Source of the DNA: Styela clava
Taxonomy: Eukaryota > Chordata > Ascidiacea > Stolidobranchia > Styelidae
Direction: 5' to 3'
Assembly (NCBI RefSeq): GCF_964204865.1
Contig: NC_135263.1
Location: 9,035,426 to 9,099,425, forward strand
DNA: 64,000 bases
In this document: piece by piece, positions 49,100 through 64,000 of the stretch
How positions within the stretch are numbered: the first letter of the stretch is position 1
Layout of the letters: the number at the start of each line of letters is the position of its first letter
Made by a program: the position numbers and the translations under genes
The notes under the pieces: generated by a model
Told to the model about the DNA's origin: nothing
The model's input: the letters and a program-made list of their open reading frames with translations, nothing else
Databases searched by the model: none

Positions 49100-50019
49100 T
49101 AGAAAACAAGTTATAGGAAGGGATGAGTAAATCATGTTGCTGGGGCGCATCACGCAGAAAAAATAGATTTTTTTGGTTGAGTAAAGATTCTGTAAATACT
49201 CTAAATTTTATGTATAATTCAAATTGTATTAAATGTTTTGAATAATGAAGTAAAAACAACTTGAATTTAAAACTGATTAAGCTCGGGGTTTCAGTTATTA
49301 TCCCGACCTGAAACATTGATGTATCGTATGTGAATCGGGTAAATAAAACATATATATTACATAAACAGTATTATAATGCTTATAGTATGTTTGATTTTAT
49401 AATCTTATTGATTGAACCAGTACCTTTTCAAATAATAGTTAAGGCAATTTCTGCATCTTTTCAAGCAGTGTTACACAATCTTTCATATCTATCTTCAAAT
49501 ATTGTTTTTCATTGAATATCTGAAATTGTATTTTTAAAATGTTCCTGTGTTGTATTTTATGTTGAATAAACTTGTAAATAATACAAAACACTGAGCGTGT
49601 ATACGAGTATCTGATGAATACGCAAATTTTAAACGCAGGTGATTTCTGACAGAAAGTTCACTGTTTTATTTGAAACAAAATGATGATTGAGGCACGAGTG
49701 TATCGTTTTAAAAGTGAAGTAGCCTATGGCGAAATTGGCGCCGTCTGGTTAATTATATATTCCAAAATTGTGAATAAGTGAAAAAGTTAAAATGAATTTG
49801 TAGTTTTATCAACAGCTTGAATAATATAATTTCTTGAGTTAATATAATATTATAAAGTTCATGTTTGTGTCTTGCACTCGCTCTGACCATTCAAGCCGGT
49901 CTTTCGTGAATAATATACCGGAAAGTGTTTCCTAATAATTTGTTATCAATTTCACTTGCCGAAGCATTTCTGCGTGATGACATTGTGAAATTGTGAGAGG
50001 TGGCCGTCTTGCCTTTGTT
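49100..50019. other. GUCY1B1 3' UTR and spacer
   Basis: AATAAA at 49342-49347 and 49565-49570 are candidate poly(A) signals 243 and 466 bases after the stop. Nothing else is recognised up to the pogo-like element. Confidence 0.5.
49342..49347 (+). promoter_or_regulatory. Candidate poly(A) signal of GUCY1B1
   Basis: This is the first canonical AATAAA after the GUCY1B1 stop codon. A second lies at 49565-49570. Confidence 0.55.
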
Positions 50020-50021
50020 TA

Positions 50022-50943
50022 GGGGAAGATGGGACATGGGGCACAGTGGGAAATCAGCTCTCCCACCCATACTATATTTGGAATCCGGTCACCGGTTCGC
50101 TGTTTTAATCTGCCCTTTGGTGAGTTACAACGTCCCCACAAACGGACAACGGCCGTGAAGAGCGACGGAAGCTATGAGGTTAAATTGTTTTTGTGAGGTT
50201 GAAACTGAGATTTCACCATTCCATTTTTTTCATTTTTCTACTTTAGCCTTTCCAACATGACGAACCACCGTCTGATATTTCTCACCTTCAGTCCACTGTA
50301 AAATATTCATAACGTCGGTGAGTGGATGCGCCTTCCCTAATCTCGCCATGAGATAGTCTAAAAGTATTTGTTTCCTATGGGGAACAATGGACCGGGGTTC
50401 AGTGTAAAAACCACTGGGCACAATTCGACAGTGTTTGATTCATTAAGTGCTTATAGGCTTATGTTTTGTGAAATATTGGGGTTTCTTTTGGCCCATGGCC
50501 CAATATGGAATATATATATATATATTCGAGAATCAAAAATATTTTCAGATTCAGATTCGAAAAAGGAATTAATTAAATTTGTTCAGGTAATTTTTTGGTA
50601 AACTGTCTGAAATATTTCGGTTGAACATTGATTTCTGAAGTCCCCCCGTTTTTTTTAGATGATAATGCTGATTCTCTGCTTATTTTTAAGGGCATACTTC
50701 GTTGAATTTAACAGAATGCGCCATTGTACCCCAGCGTCTGTCCGAATGTGCCCCACAAGTGACACTTGACAAACGTTTTTCAAAGCATTTTGGTGGTAAG
50801 ATGTGTGTCGCAAGAAAATTTCTTAGTCGCTGAATAAAAACTACATTTACCCCTCTCTGCATTAGTCCTGCAATGTGAAATGAATATGCAGAATAAAGTG
50901 CCTAAATAATTCAAAAGAAAAAAAAAGTGTCCCAACCTTCCCC
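50022..50943. mobile_element. Pogo/Tc1-like non-autonomous element, TA target
   Basis: The termini are GGGGAAGATGGGACA and TGTCCCAACCTTCCCC, flanked by TA on both sides (50020-50021 and 50944-50945), as for Tc1/mariner/pogo insertions. Inner blocks with gggcacagtggg and gtgccccacaagtg also pair. A 63-codon minus-strand frame (50230-50421) may be decayed coding sequence. I do not recognise it as transposase. Confidence 0.78.
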
Positions 50944-51005
50944 TACTATCGTGTACTACACCAGATGCAAATTTTGGATGCATTAAAAGTGGAAAATTTT
51001 GAAGA

Positions 51006-51212
51006 ATGCCAAGAAAATATCGAAGAGTATTAAATAGAGGCTCGTGGGCAGAACCTCAAATGAGAATGTCAGTGCGAGCTATTCAAAACAAGGAAAGGGT
51101 AAAGAATGCAGCACGTAACGTACTTACAGTGTTCCGAGAACAACCCTACGAAGGCATGTGTTTCGATCTGTTAAAAAGGCAATGGTAACAAAAGAATGGC
51201 AAAGAAGATTAT
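51006..51212 (+). pseudogene. Pipsqueak-type HTH fragment of a pogo transposase
   Basis: The frame from 51006 reads MPRKYRRVLNRGSWAEPQM and then a helix ending KNAARN. After a +1 shift near 51125 it continues VPRTTLRRHVF to a stop at about 51212. This is the N-terminal psq/CENP-B-like DNA-binding domain that starts many pogo-family transposases (MPRKY.R...RG.W and VPRTTL). The frameshift and the lack of a DDE domain make it a pseudogene. It lies 61 bases beyond the right TA of the neighbouring MITE and may come from a related autonomous copy. Confidence 0.75.
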
Positions 51213-51850
51213 GAGAAAGAGGTCGAGGCATTTACGGTCGAGGCAGAGGTTCAGTGCCAGAAATCCCAATGGCTTCATAATATTTACCCCGGTGTTTATG
51301 GAAGAAGCATTATATCATTCACTGTGATGGCTGCACTGCTTGTAGCTACTTCTATCTATTCTTTACGCAATTCAACGAGTTTTTTTGTTGTTATGATTGA
51401 GATTTGTGTAATAGTGCGAGCAAATAAAATTTTACTCCATTAAAATAAGTGTTTTGTGATACTTTTATGGGCTATGCTATGGTTGTCAACTGCCAAAATC
51501 CACAGGGTAAATTTTTTAATGGGCCAGGATTCTTTTAAATATATCGTTTATTTTGATCTTCTGAAAAGCAACAGAACACATTTTCCGTATTTCGATAAGA
51601 TTTTATGAAGTGTCCGTCATATCCGAATTATTTTTTCAGAAAAAAAAATGAAGAGACGGAACGGAACGCTGGTCTGATACGGTCTAATACAGTACGAAAT
51701 ATACCCCACACATTTATATGTGCTGAATAAACCTATTGCTGGTCTGATGCACAGTTTCGACATGTACTCCGCATAAATATATGTACTGAGTAAACTAATT
51801 TGATTGGATGAAACTATGATTTCATCAGTCATCATTGTCATACTCACGAC
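51213..51850. other. Spacer left of the large palindrome
   Basis: No gene is seen. The short motif gctggtctgat occurs twice (near 51669 and 51739), within similar stretches of about 70 bases that each end near atatatgt-like sequence. Confidence 0.4.
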
Positions 51851-52053
51851 AATGACATTAAACAACATGATGCGCAACTCCGGCATTTTTGTCCGAAGAT
51901 CGTATTCGATAGCACGCTCCAATGCACATACTTGACGAGACGAAAACCAATGACATTAAACAACATGATAGGCAACTCTGACGTCACTCCATAAGACTAC
52001 ATGCGAAAGATTGTATTTCATGATACGCTCCAATGCACATATTTCTCGTCGCC
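51851..52053 (+). repeat. Two tandem copies of a palindrome-associated terminal repeat
   Basis: Copy 1 (51851-51946) and copy 2 (51949-52053) both run from aatgacattaaacaacatga to acgctccaatgcacat and tctcgtcg-like ends. Copy 1 recurs, reverse-complemented and nearly complete, as the 91-base loop and loop edge at the centre of the large palindrome (55363-55460). Shared edge and centre sequence suggests that this is the terminus of the element that formed the palindrome. Confidence 0.8.
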
Positions 52054-52238
52054 TTTCGCGACCGTTTTCCGCTTGCTTCTGCTAATCGGCGTCCTCTTTA
52101 CGTTTAGTACCTGCCTTTTTGCGCCTGTAACGTAAGAAAATAATCTCTATATCTAAGAAGTTTTGCTCACCTGGAAAGCTGGAATGACATACAAGCTGTA
52201 AAGAGTAAAATGGACATCATAGACTTTTTTTTATCAGA

Positions 52239-52310
52239 GAAGATTACAAACGCGATAGCGTAAAGATTTGTGTGGGACATTTTGCAGATAATGACAAAGT
52301 TCAAAGGTAG
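52239..52310 (+). pseudogene. THAP-domain remnant, left arm
   Basis: The frame gives YKRDSVKICVGHF, the C-terminal half of a C2CH THAP zinc finger (consensus CS.HF), then ADNDKVQR and a stop. It is preceded by a T8 run and a possible acceptor. THAP domains start P-element-type transposases. The mirror copy at 58782-58853 has GKICVEHF, closer to consensus. The first Cys pair cannot be placed with certainty. Confidence 0.6.
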
Positions 52311-52979
52311 TAATTTTAATGTTTGCGCTTAAACATTGAAATTTCATTTAAAGAGGGTGTCATACAAAACATCAAAACTGTTTTTACTTCTCTTAACGGT
52401 GCTGTGATACAATTCCATAACACAAAGTTTGCACCTATCGAACTTGCCTTAGTAGGTGAATTTTTTGGACAAATTTATTGTGAGGGATTTCGCATGTAAT
52501 TCTCATTGATTGGTGGCTGTTTATAATTCCTATTAATTGTGAATTCTGATTATAACAAAAAATTTACTGGCACCTTTTTCTTGTCAATACTCCAAGCTGA
52601 GGTAATAAACAAGACAATACATTTATGTCATCTGGAAGCAAAATATGCACACTAATTAAAAGTTTGACACATTGAGATAATACATCATTACAGAAAATAC
52701 AAGTTAAAGATATGTATGACCATCACATGGTAATTAAAAATAAAATTAATAGGGGCTGTGGAGTATGTAAAGTTCAAGACAAAGAAAAGAACAAAAGTTC
52801 ATAGCTCATGAACTCTCAATTTTGCCTCCATTGCTTTGTGAAGGCCAATATATTCCCAGTGGCTGAATTGCTTTACCTTTATGATAGCAACGATTTTGTA
52901 TTTGATACGGCAAGTTTTTTTCAATTTAATTGAAGTGATATTATTTCCCAAAGCAATGCTTGAATTGTCTAGAATAGAT

Positions 52980-54146
52980 CAGTGGTGTCAAACTCATGGG
53001 TTTTCGAGAGCCGCATTGCATGTTGGAAATTGTAAAAAGGGCCGCAAACAGTTTTTGATAATGTATACTTGAAAGATATTTTCAAGATAGTTTTAGTTTG
53101 TGACATTTATTAGGATGCAACTAAACAGTTGGATTAAGTTTTATTATTTTCTTTAATTTCAAATGCAATTTCATGTTATTATTTGCATTCCACTAATATT
53201 GCAAGTTACTGTATTTATTACAAAAAATCATAAAATTCTATGTACAACCATCAAAATCATTTTTGAACAAGCTTTGGATAAGGAAAGAATAATACATACA
53301 CTAAAAAAATGACTTAATCTAAATATATGAACCTAAAATTAACAAAAATACTACAATATAAACTCAATGTTTTTTAATTACATTTGTCCTGACGTTTGGC
53401 ATCTTTTTTGTGTCACCAGCATACTAAGGCCAGGATGAAATAATTTTATAGTACCAACTCTAACTAACGAGATCACATGATCATGGGTTAATCTGGATCT
53501 TTGCGAATGTTTAATTAATTCCAGTAATGCAAAAAAGTTACTTTTATCATTTCATGTATAGATCAGTAAAAAAACAAATGACAGATTTTTTCGACAAGAC
53601 ATTTCGCGCCACATTCCATGGCATAAGATTGCTTGAATTATTATTGATATTTAGTAACAAAAAAGTTGTATAATTATATTAATATACAAACATATGGAAA
53701 TTTTCTGTTCGAAGTTGGTCTTCGAATTTGTCATATTGACTGCTAAGCTTATTGTGTTTTTTCATTGTACTGATGGAAATATGACAAATTAAACAATGTG
53801 CTTCAGAGAATTTTGTGAAATGCAGAAATATTGCAACTCCCATTTTCTTCGAAAATGCCACCTTCTTCATGTACTTTGCGTTTAATTTAATCACTCAAGT
53901 GTTTTATTCAAGTATTCTTTTGCTAGCTTGATGTGTATTCTTAAATGGGTTAAAATGTGAACAAAAAAAAATTAATTTTTTAAAACTACTTTCAGTAAAT
54001 TGTTTTCTGTGTGAATATTCAATTTCACTTTAAAAAGTTTGAAAAATCTGTTACATTTAGATAAAAAAAAAACTTCCAAAATACTTTTACAATTATTATT
54101 AAGCGTTCGAGGCCGCACTGGAAGTTCTCTGGGGCCGCGAGTTTGG
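52980..54146 (-). mobile_element. hAT element in the left arm (degraded)
   Basis: It begins CAGTGGTGTCAAACTCATGG, then gagagccgcattgc, and ends ggggccgcgagtttgg, having lost the last few bases found in the right-arm copy. On the minus strand at 53679-53894 a frame has EAHCLICHISISTMKKHN, like the N-terminal zinc-finger start of GTF2IRD2/ZBED-type hAT transposases. It is not intact. Confidence 0.82.
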
Positions 54147-55366
54147 TCTAGATTGAAGTTTTCCAAAATATATACCAGTATTTTATCATGAATCATGATT
54201 ATACCCTTTCCTGAATTTCTTCTACAGTACTACCAAAAGTTGATGGACCAAATATAACACAGGTGTAGTGAGTGACCCGAAATCCTCATTTTTCAAAGCT
54301 GTTTTAAGTATGCCTGGCATGTTTTGTGCTTTTTCACAAATAAGACCGCTTATGCAATCTTACGCATTGGAATTTTTAGTTATTTTCCTCAAGCCTTGCA
54401 GGATGTAGGGGCCATACACAACTCTACCGGAGGGTCAAATGCATTTGCATGCCTCCATAGGTTGTTCTTCTATTGCAAACATTTATGGAGTATTCTAATT
54501 ATATTTCTTGGAATCACACTGTCACTGATATGTCGCCAGACTTCTGATATCTCCCCTTCTGCTACAGTTGTCCTGTGAATAAATAATAGGAAATTGAGAT
54601 TAGACGAATAGTTGAAAGTTTTGCTTTATGTCGGCTTAATTTCTTGATTGATATACTTACTATTTTTGCTATTGCCGCTTGTGCTGCAGGAGTCTCACAA
54701 TGCTAGACAGGTTTTTCCACAACATTCACGTCTGAAGAAAGAGAGGAGATTTATTAATTTTCGTCAAGAATAAATAAAGCAGTCTATATGATTTAGAATG
54801 GAAAAGCTAATAAATCCAATATCCCATGTCTATGTAAAATATGTTTTACTGAATTTGGTATATAAACCAACTAATAAAAGGGTTTAGTCAGAAAATTACA
54901 AGCATTCTTATACTTGAGAGATCAGACTATACAATATAGACCGGTATGAGTAAAATGTTAGGTGAACTTGTTAACCCTTTGATTCAATACGCAAATAAAA
55001 GTTATTGAGCAATAGTATGTTACAGCAATGAGTATATATCCTCACTGATTAAAAAATCTAACTGGAGGTGCATGAACTATTTGAAACCATAAGGGGTAAG
55101 TAAATATGCAATTTCGGCAAATGGACAACTACGTACCGTACTGAATTAATAACTTCGTAGTATTTGACAAAAGCTGGCTTTCCCACATGTACTAAACAGT
55201 GCGATGCCCGGGTGTGATATACAACAATAGTATTTACCTTACCTTTTTCCAATTTCTTCCTACCTCAACTTTACAAAATATCATTAAAATCGACAACAAC
55301 TGTCAAAGCAGGCACGAACACCATTCGTGCTATTCCTTGAAAGCAGCACACATCCGCTCGTTTTCG

Positions 55367-55457
55367 TCTCGTCAAGTATGTGCATTGGAGCGTGCTAACG
55401 GATACGATCTCCGGCCAAAAATGGCGGAGTTGCGCATCATGTTGTTTAATGTCATTG
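55367..55457. other. Loop of the large palindrome
   Basis: These 91 bases include gtgcattggagcgtgct and ggagttgcgcatcatgttgt. They are the reverse complement of the terminal repeat at 51851-51946. Confidence 0.85.
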
Positions 55458-56686
55458 CGAAAACGAGCGGATGTGTGCTGCTTTCAAGGCGTAGCACGAA
55501 TGATGTTCGTGCCTGCTTTGACAGTTGTTGTCGATTTTAATAATATTTTTGAAAGTTGGGGTAAAAAGAAATCGGTAAAAGGTAAGGTGAATACTATTGT
55601 TGTATATCACACCCGGGCATCGCACTGTTAAGTACATGTGGGAAAGCCAGCCTTTGTCAAATACTACGAAGTTATTAATTCAGTACGGTACATAGTTGCC
55701 CATTTGCCGAAATTACATATTTACTTACCCCTTATGGTTTCAAATAGTTCATGCACCTCCAGTTAGATTTTTTTAATCAGTGAGGATATATACTCATTGT
55801 AACATACTATTACGCATTCACTTTTATTTGCGTATTGAATCAAAGTGTTAACAAGTTCACCTAACATTTCACTCATACCGGTCTATATTGTATAGTCTGA
55901 TTTCTCAAGTATTTGGAGCCACGAATGCTTGTAATTTTCTGACCAAACCCTTTTATTAGTTGGTTTATATACCAAATTCAGTAAAATATTTTTTAAATAA
56001 AACATGAGATATTGGATTTATTAGCTTTTCCATTCTGAATCATATAGACTGCTTTATTTATTCTTAACGAAAATTAATAAATCTCCTCTCTTTCTTCAGA
56101 TGTGAAAGTTGTGGACAAACCTGTCTAAGCATTGTGAGACTCTTGCAGCACAAGAGGCAATAGCAGAAATAGTAAGTATATCAATCAAGAAATTAAGCCG
56201 ACATAAAGCAAAACTTTCAACTATTCGTCTAATCTCAATTTCCTATTATTTATTCACAGGACAACTATAGCAGACGGGGAAATATCAGAAGTCTGGCGAC
56301 ATATCAGTGACAGTGTGATTCCAAGAAATATAATGCATTTGAAAATAGAAAATTGCAATAGAAAAACAACCTATGGAGGCATGCAAAGACATTTGACCCT
56401 CCGGTAGAGTTGTGTATGGCCCCCACATTCTGCAGGGCTTGAGGAAAATAACTAAAAATTCCAAAGCGTAAGATTGCATAAGCGGTCTTATTTGTAAAAA
56501 GGCACAAAACACGCCAGACATACTTAAAACAGCTTTGGAAATGAGGATTACGGGTACCTCACTGCACCTGTGTTATATTTGGTTCATCAACTTTTGGTAG
56601 TACTATAGAAGAAATTCCGGAAGGGGTATAATCATCATTCATGATAAAATACTATCATATATTTTTTGAACAACTTCAATCTAGAC

Positions 56687-57877
56687 CAGGGATCTCAAAC
56701 TCGCGGCCCCAGAGAACTTCCAGTGCGGCCCTCGAACGTTTAACAATAATTGTAATAGTATTTTGGAAGTTTTTTTTTTTTATCTAAATGTAATAGATTT
56801 TTCAAACCTTCTAAAGTGAAATTGATTATTCACACAGAAAACAATTTACTGAAAGTAGTTTTGGAATATTGATTTTTTTTGTCCACATTTTGACCCAATT
56901 AAGAATACACATCAAGCTAGCAAAAGAATACTTGAATAAAACACTTGAGTAATTAAATTAAACGCAAAGTACATGAAGAAGGTGGCATTTTCGAAGAAAA
57001 TGGGAGTTGTAACATTTCTGCTCTTCACAAAATTCTGAAGCACATTGTTTAATTTGTCATATTTCCATCAATACAATCAAAAAACACAATAAGCTCAGCA
57101 GTCAATATGACAAATTCGAAGACCAACTTCGAACAGAAAATTTCCATGTGGGTGTATATTAATATAATTATACAACGACTTAGTTACTAAAAATCAATAT
57201 CAATAATAATTCAAGCAATCCTATGCCACGCAATGTAGTGCGAAATGTCTTGTCGAAAAAATCTGTCATTTGTTTTTTTACTGATCTATACATGAAATGA
57301 TAAAAGTAACTTTTTTGCATTACTGGAATTAATTAAACATTCGTAAAGATCCAGATAAACCCATGATCATGTGGCCTCGTTAGTTAGAGTTGGTACTATA
57401 AAAAATCATTTCAGACTGGCCTTAGTATGCTGGTGACACAAAAAAGATGCCAAACGCCAGGACAAATGTAATTATTAAAACATTGAGTTTATACTGTAGT
57501 ATTTTTGTTAATTTTAGGTTCATATATTTAGATTAAGTTATTTTTAGTGTATGTATTATTCTTTCCTTATTCAAAGCTTGTTCAAAAATGATTTTGATGG
57601 TTGTACATAGAATTTTACGATTTTTTATAATAAATACTGTAACTTGCAAATGTTGCAATAATAGTGGAATGCAAATATTAATATGTAATTGCATTTGCAA
57701 TTGAAGAAAATAATAAAACTTAATCCAACTGTTTAGTTGCATCACAATATATGTCACAAACTAAAACTATCTTAAAAATATCTTTTAAGTATACATTATC
57801 AAAAACTGTTTGCGGCTCTTTTTACAATTTTCAAAATGCAATGCGGCTCTCGAAAACCCATGAGTTTGACACCACTG
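56687..57877 (+). mobile_element. hAT element in the right arm
   Basis: The ends are CAGGGATCTCAAACTCGCGG and CATGAGTTTGACACCACTG. The flanks ATCTAGAC (56679-56686) and ATCTATTC (57878-57885) agree at six of eight bases, as an aged 8-bp target duplication. It sits at the mirror position of the left-arm hAT, so the insertion predates the inverted duplication. There is no intact transposase. Confidence 0.85.
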
Positions 57878-58781
57878 ATCTATTCTAGACGATTCAAGCA
57901 TTGCTTTGGGAAATTATATCACTCCAATTAAATTGAAATAATCTCGCTATATTAAATACAAAATCTTTGCTATCATAAAGGTAAACCAATTCAGCCACTC
58001 GAAATATACTGGCCTTATCAAAGCAATGGAGGCAAAATTGCGAGTTCATGAGCTATGAACATTTGTTCTTTTTTTTGTCTTGAACTTTCCATACTCCACA
58101 GCCCCTATTAATTTTTTTTTAATTTTAATTACCATGTGATGGTCATACATATCTTTAACTTGTATTTTCTGTCATGATGTATTATCTCAATGTGCCAAAC
58201 TATTAATTAGTGTGCATATTTTGCTTCCAGATGACATAAATGTATTGTCATGTTTATTACCTCAGCTTGGAGTATTGACAAGAAAAAGGTGCCAGTAAAT
58301 TAGGTAAAAAAAATTTCAACTCATTGTTATAATCAGAATTCACAATCAATAGGAATTATAAACAGCCAACAATCAGTGAGAATTATATGCGAAATCCCTC
58401 AGAATAAATTTGTCTAAAATCGGAGGAAGGCAAAAAATATAGGTAGTTTCCATCCACACAAGCATTTCAAGAAGACTTGCTCGAGCCAAACTAAATGAGC
58501 ATCGTCAGGTGATCGGTAAGGCTGCAAGTTGAATTCAGCCCTGCAACCTCCTGCATAGAAGATAATATTAATTAGTGGGCTATGAGCTAAATTCCTAAAT
58601 TTAAACAAACCTATCTACGATGCATTATGTACCAGCAATGTTACCTACGATTAATAAATTCACCTACAAAAGCAAGTTCGATAGGTGCAAACTTTGTGTT
58701 ATGGAATTGTATCGCAGCACAGTTTTGTATGACACCCTCTTTAAATGAAATTTCAATGATTAAGCGCAAACATTAAAATTA

Positions 58782-58853
58782 CTAACTTTGAACTTTGTCA
58801 TTATCTGCAAAATGTTCCACACAAATCTTTCCGCTATCGCGTTTGTAATCTTC
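58782..58853 (-). pseudogene. THAP-domain remnant, right arm
   Basis: On the minus strand, after a T-tract and cag acceptor, the frame reads EDYKRDSGKICVEHFADND and stops soon after. KICVEHF matches the CS.HF half of a THAP zinc finger. It is the better preserved of the two mirror copies. It points to a P-element-like transposon as the origin of the palindromic unit. Confidence 0.62.
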
Positions 58854-59239
58854 TCTGAAAAAAAAAAAGGCTATGATGTCCAGAATTGCTCTTTACAGCT
58901 TGCCTGTTATTCCAGCTTTCCAAGTAAGCAAAACTTCTTAGATATAGAGATTATTTTGTTTCGTTACAGGCGCAAAAAGGCAGGTACTATACGTAAAATA
59001 ACCTCCGTACCAGCGAGACTTTGATGGTGCAATAAATGATGACTCATTGGTTCTTACTCACGTGATCATTTTATACAATTGCTTAGTCATGATTCGTTCT
59101 TTTCTGTGGATGAGAGGAGGCGCTCGGTACGTTGGAAATTCATATCTTCTTTGATCCTGATTGTCAGAGGCCTGGAACTCTATAGACTTTAGGTATTGTA
59201 CATTTTAGCAACAGTATCAATTATTTTTCAGATTTCAGA

Positions 59240-63290
<4,051 letters not shown>

Positions 63291-63320
63291 GGTCTCTCTT
63301 GAAATTTATCATGATTGACT

Positions 63321-63326
63321 ATTAAA
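63321..63326 (+). promoter_or_regulatory. Poly(A) signal of RPL10
   Basis: ATTAAA is 30 bases after the RPL10 stop, a typical short 3' UTR for a ribosomal protein gene. A canonical AATAAA follows at 63409-63414 as an alternative. Confidence 0.6.
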
Positions 63327-63426
63327 TCTTTGCCTTGACCTGCGATTTCTTGTATTTATCTTTGAAAATGGTGGGAATAGGCAAAATTTTATAGCAGTAA
63401 AACGGATTAATAAAAACGGATATATA

Positions 63427-64000
63427 TATTGCGAAGAGAAAGTCAGGTTATTGTGCAAAGTTATGGGTTTTCTGTGCTTGGGTCACTGGTCATTGTACAC
63501 AAATTCATCGTGGTCCATTTTGTATCATTAATGTGTGTTGATTCCCTTGCAAGATTACAGGTTGATTATACTGGAGACCAGGATCTTATTTACCTAAATC
63601 GCTGTGTGCAACATTTATATATATAATCTAAAATACACAACGTTGATGGTCGTATTTCTGATAACTTAAAGGGGTAGGCCGGCGGTGCAAGACGCACGGC
63701 CCAATGTTGGATCATGGAGGGCAACAAAAAAGGGGGGTACCGTATACTGGATAGATCATGTTTTAGAACCATGAAGTTGTTAGAAATCTTATAATACAGT
63801 AGTGACTTGTGATATCAACAGCTGTTTGTTTAATTTTGAATAAAATGATGTTTTTGAAGCGTTCAATCTGTCGGCACACGCCGGAACTTGAAAACCCTTC
63901 CTAAAATAAGCATTGAAAATATAATGATATGGTATGTTCCCTAAACTTTGACCCCAGAAAATTTCTTTTTATACTTTACTTTTGCGAAAAAAATTTACGC
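63427..64000. other. Downstream spacer
   Basis: No gene is recognised. Open frames at 63429-63626 (+) and 63590-63772 (-) show no family resemblance. Confidence 0.4.

Larger units (their letters stand above)
52097..55366 (+). repeat. Large palindrome, left arm (3.27 kb)
   Basis: The arm runs from tttacgtttagtacctgcc to ccgctcgttttcg and pairs along its length with 55458-58997, at roughly 90% by eye. It includes a hAT (52980-54146) and a THAP-like piece (52239-52310). The rest is AT-rich. Two open stretches on the strand leading to the centre (around 54320-54580 on the complement) keep similar frames in both arms, but I do not recognise them. Confidence 0.93.
55458..58997 (-). repeat. Large palindrome, right arm (3.54 kb)
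   Basis: This is the reverse complement of 52097-55366, running from cgaaaacgagcgg to ggtactatacgtaaa. It ends about 240 bases before the RPL10 start codon, so its edge abuts or enters the RPL10 promoter. It contains the mirror copies of the hAT and of the THAP piece. Length differences from the left arm are small indels. Confidence 0.93.

Noticed and set aside
50230-50421. 63-codon minus-strand frame inside the pogo-like element
   Set aside because: It lies within a non-autonomous element and matches no transposase motif I know. It may be decayed coding sequence but is not supportable.

Overview
The window is animal nuclear DNA: AT-rich, with genes split by GT-AG introns, AATAAA or ATTAAA poly(A) signals, and many DNA-transposon remnants. 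The proteins (ANKRD28/44/52-like ankyrin protein, mitochondrial methionyl-tRNA synthetase, NO receptor beta subunit, ribosomal protein L10) resemble vertebrate orthologues but are clearly diverged. A fast-evolving invertebrate, possibly an ascidian tunicate, fits; this is inference, because no species-specific marker is visible. All recognisable conserved genes lie on the + strand.

Layout. 1-1.0 kb: tail of a LINE reverse transcriptase and a 425-bp MITE. 1.85-8.0 kb: ANKRD28/44/52-like gene in three coding exons. 8-11.3 kb: AT-rich spacer, a GC-raised island and a hAT MITE with a perfect 8-bp target duplication. 11.7-23 kb: transposon and satellite block. Two arrays of one 196-bp monomer, in opposite orientations, flank about 5.9 kb that holds a nested hAT (perfect TSD) and a piggyBac remnant. 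23.3-27.6 kb: MARS2, eight coding exons. 29.4-34 kb: two tandem paralogous three-exon genes, each for a 58-residue secreted peptide with six cysteines in a C-C-CC-C-C framework. They are the best candidate for something undescribed. 33.9-36.2 kb: a long inverted repeat starting 24 bases after the second peptide gene. 36.2-43.9 kb: a long stretch without convincing genes. 43.9-49.1 kb: soluble guanylate cyclase beta, 14 coding exons, heme and nucleotide residues intact, with an unusual acidic insert. 50-51.2 kb: pogo-type remnants. 52.1-59.0 kb: a very large palindrome (arms of 3.3 and 3.5 kb, 91-bp loop) with THAP-domain remnants at its outer ends and a hAT at the same place in both arms. 59.2-63.3 kb: RPL10, five coding exons, with a 1-kb hAT in intron 2 and a small MITE in intron 4.

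The conserved genes act in unrelated pathways (PP6 phosphatase scaffolding, mitochondrial translation, NO/cGMP signalling, cytosolic ribosome), so no operon-like cooperation is implied. The spliced models were built by hand from splice sites and reading frame. Each gives an uninterrupted reading frame with a length close to its family, or, for the two peptides, identical to its partner.
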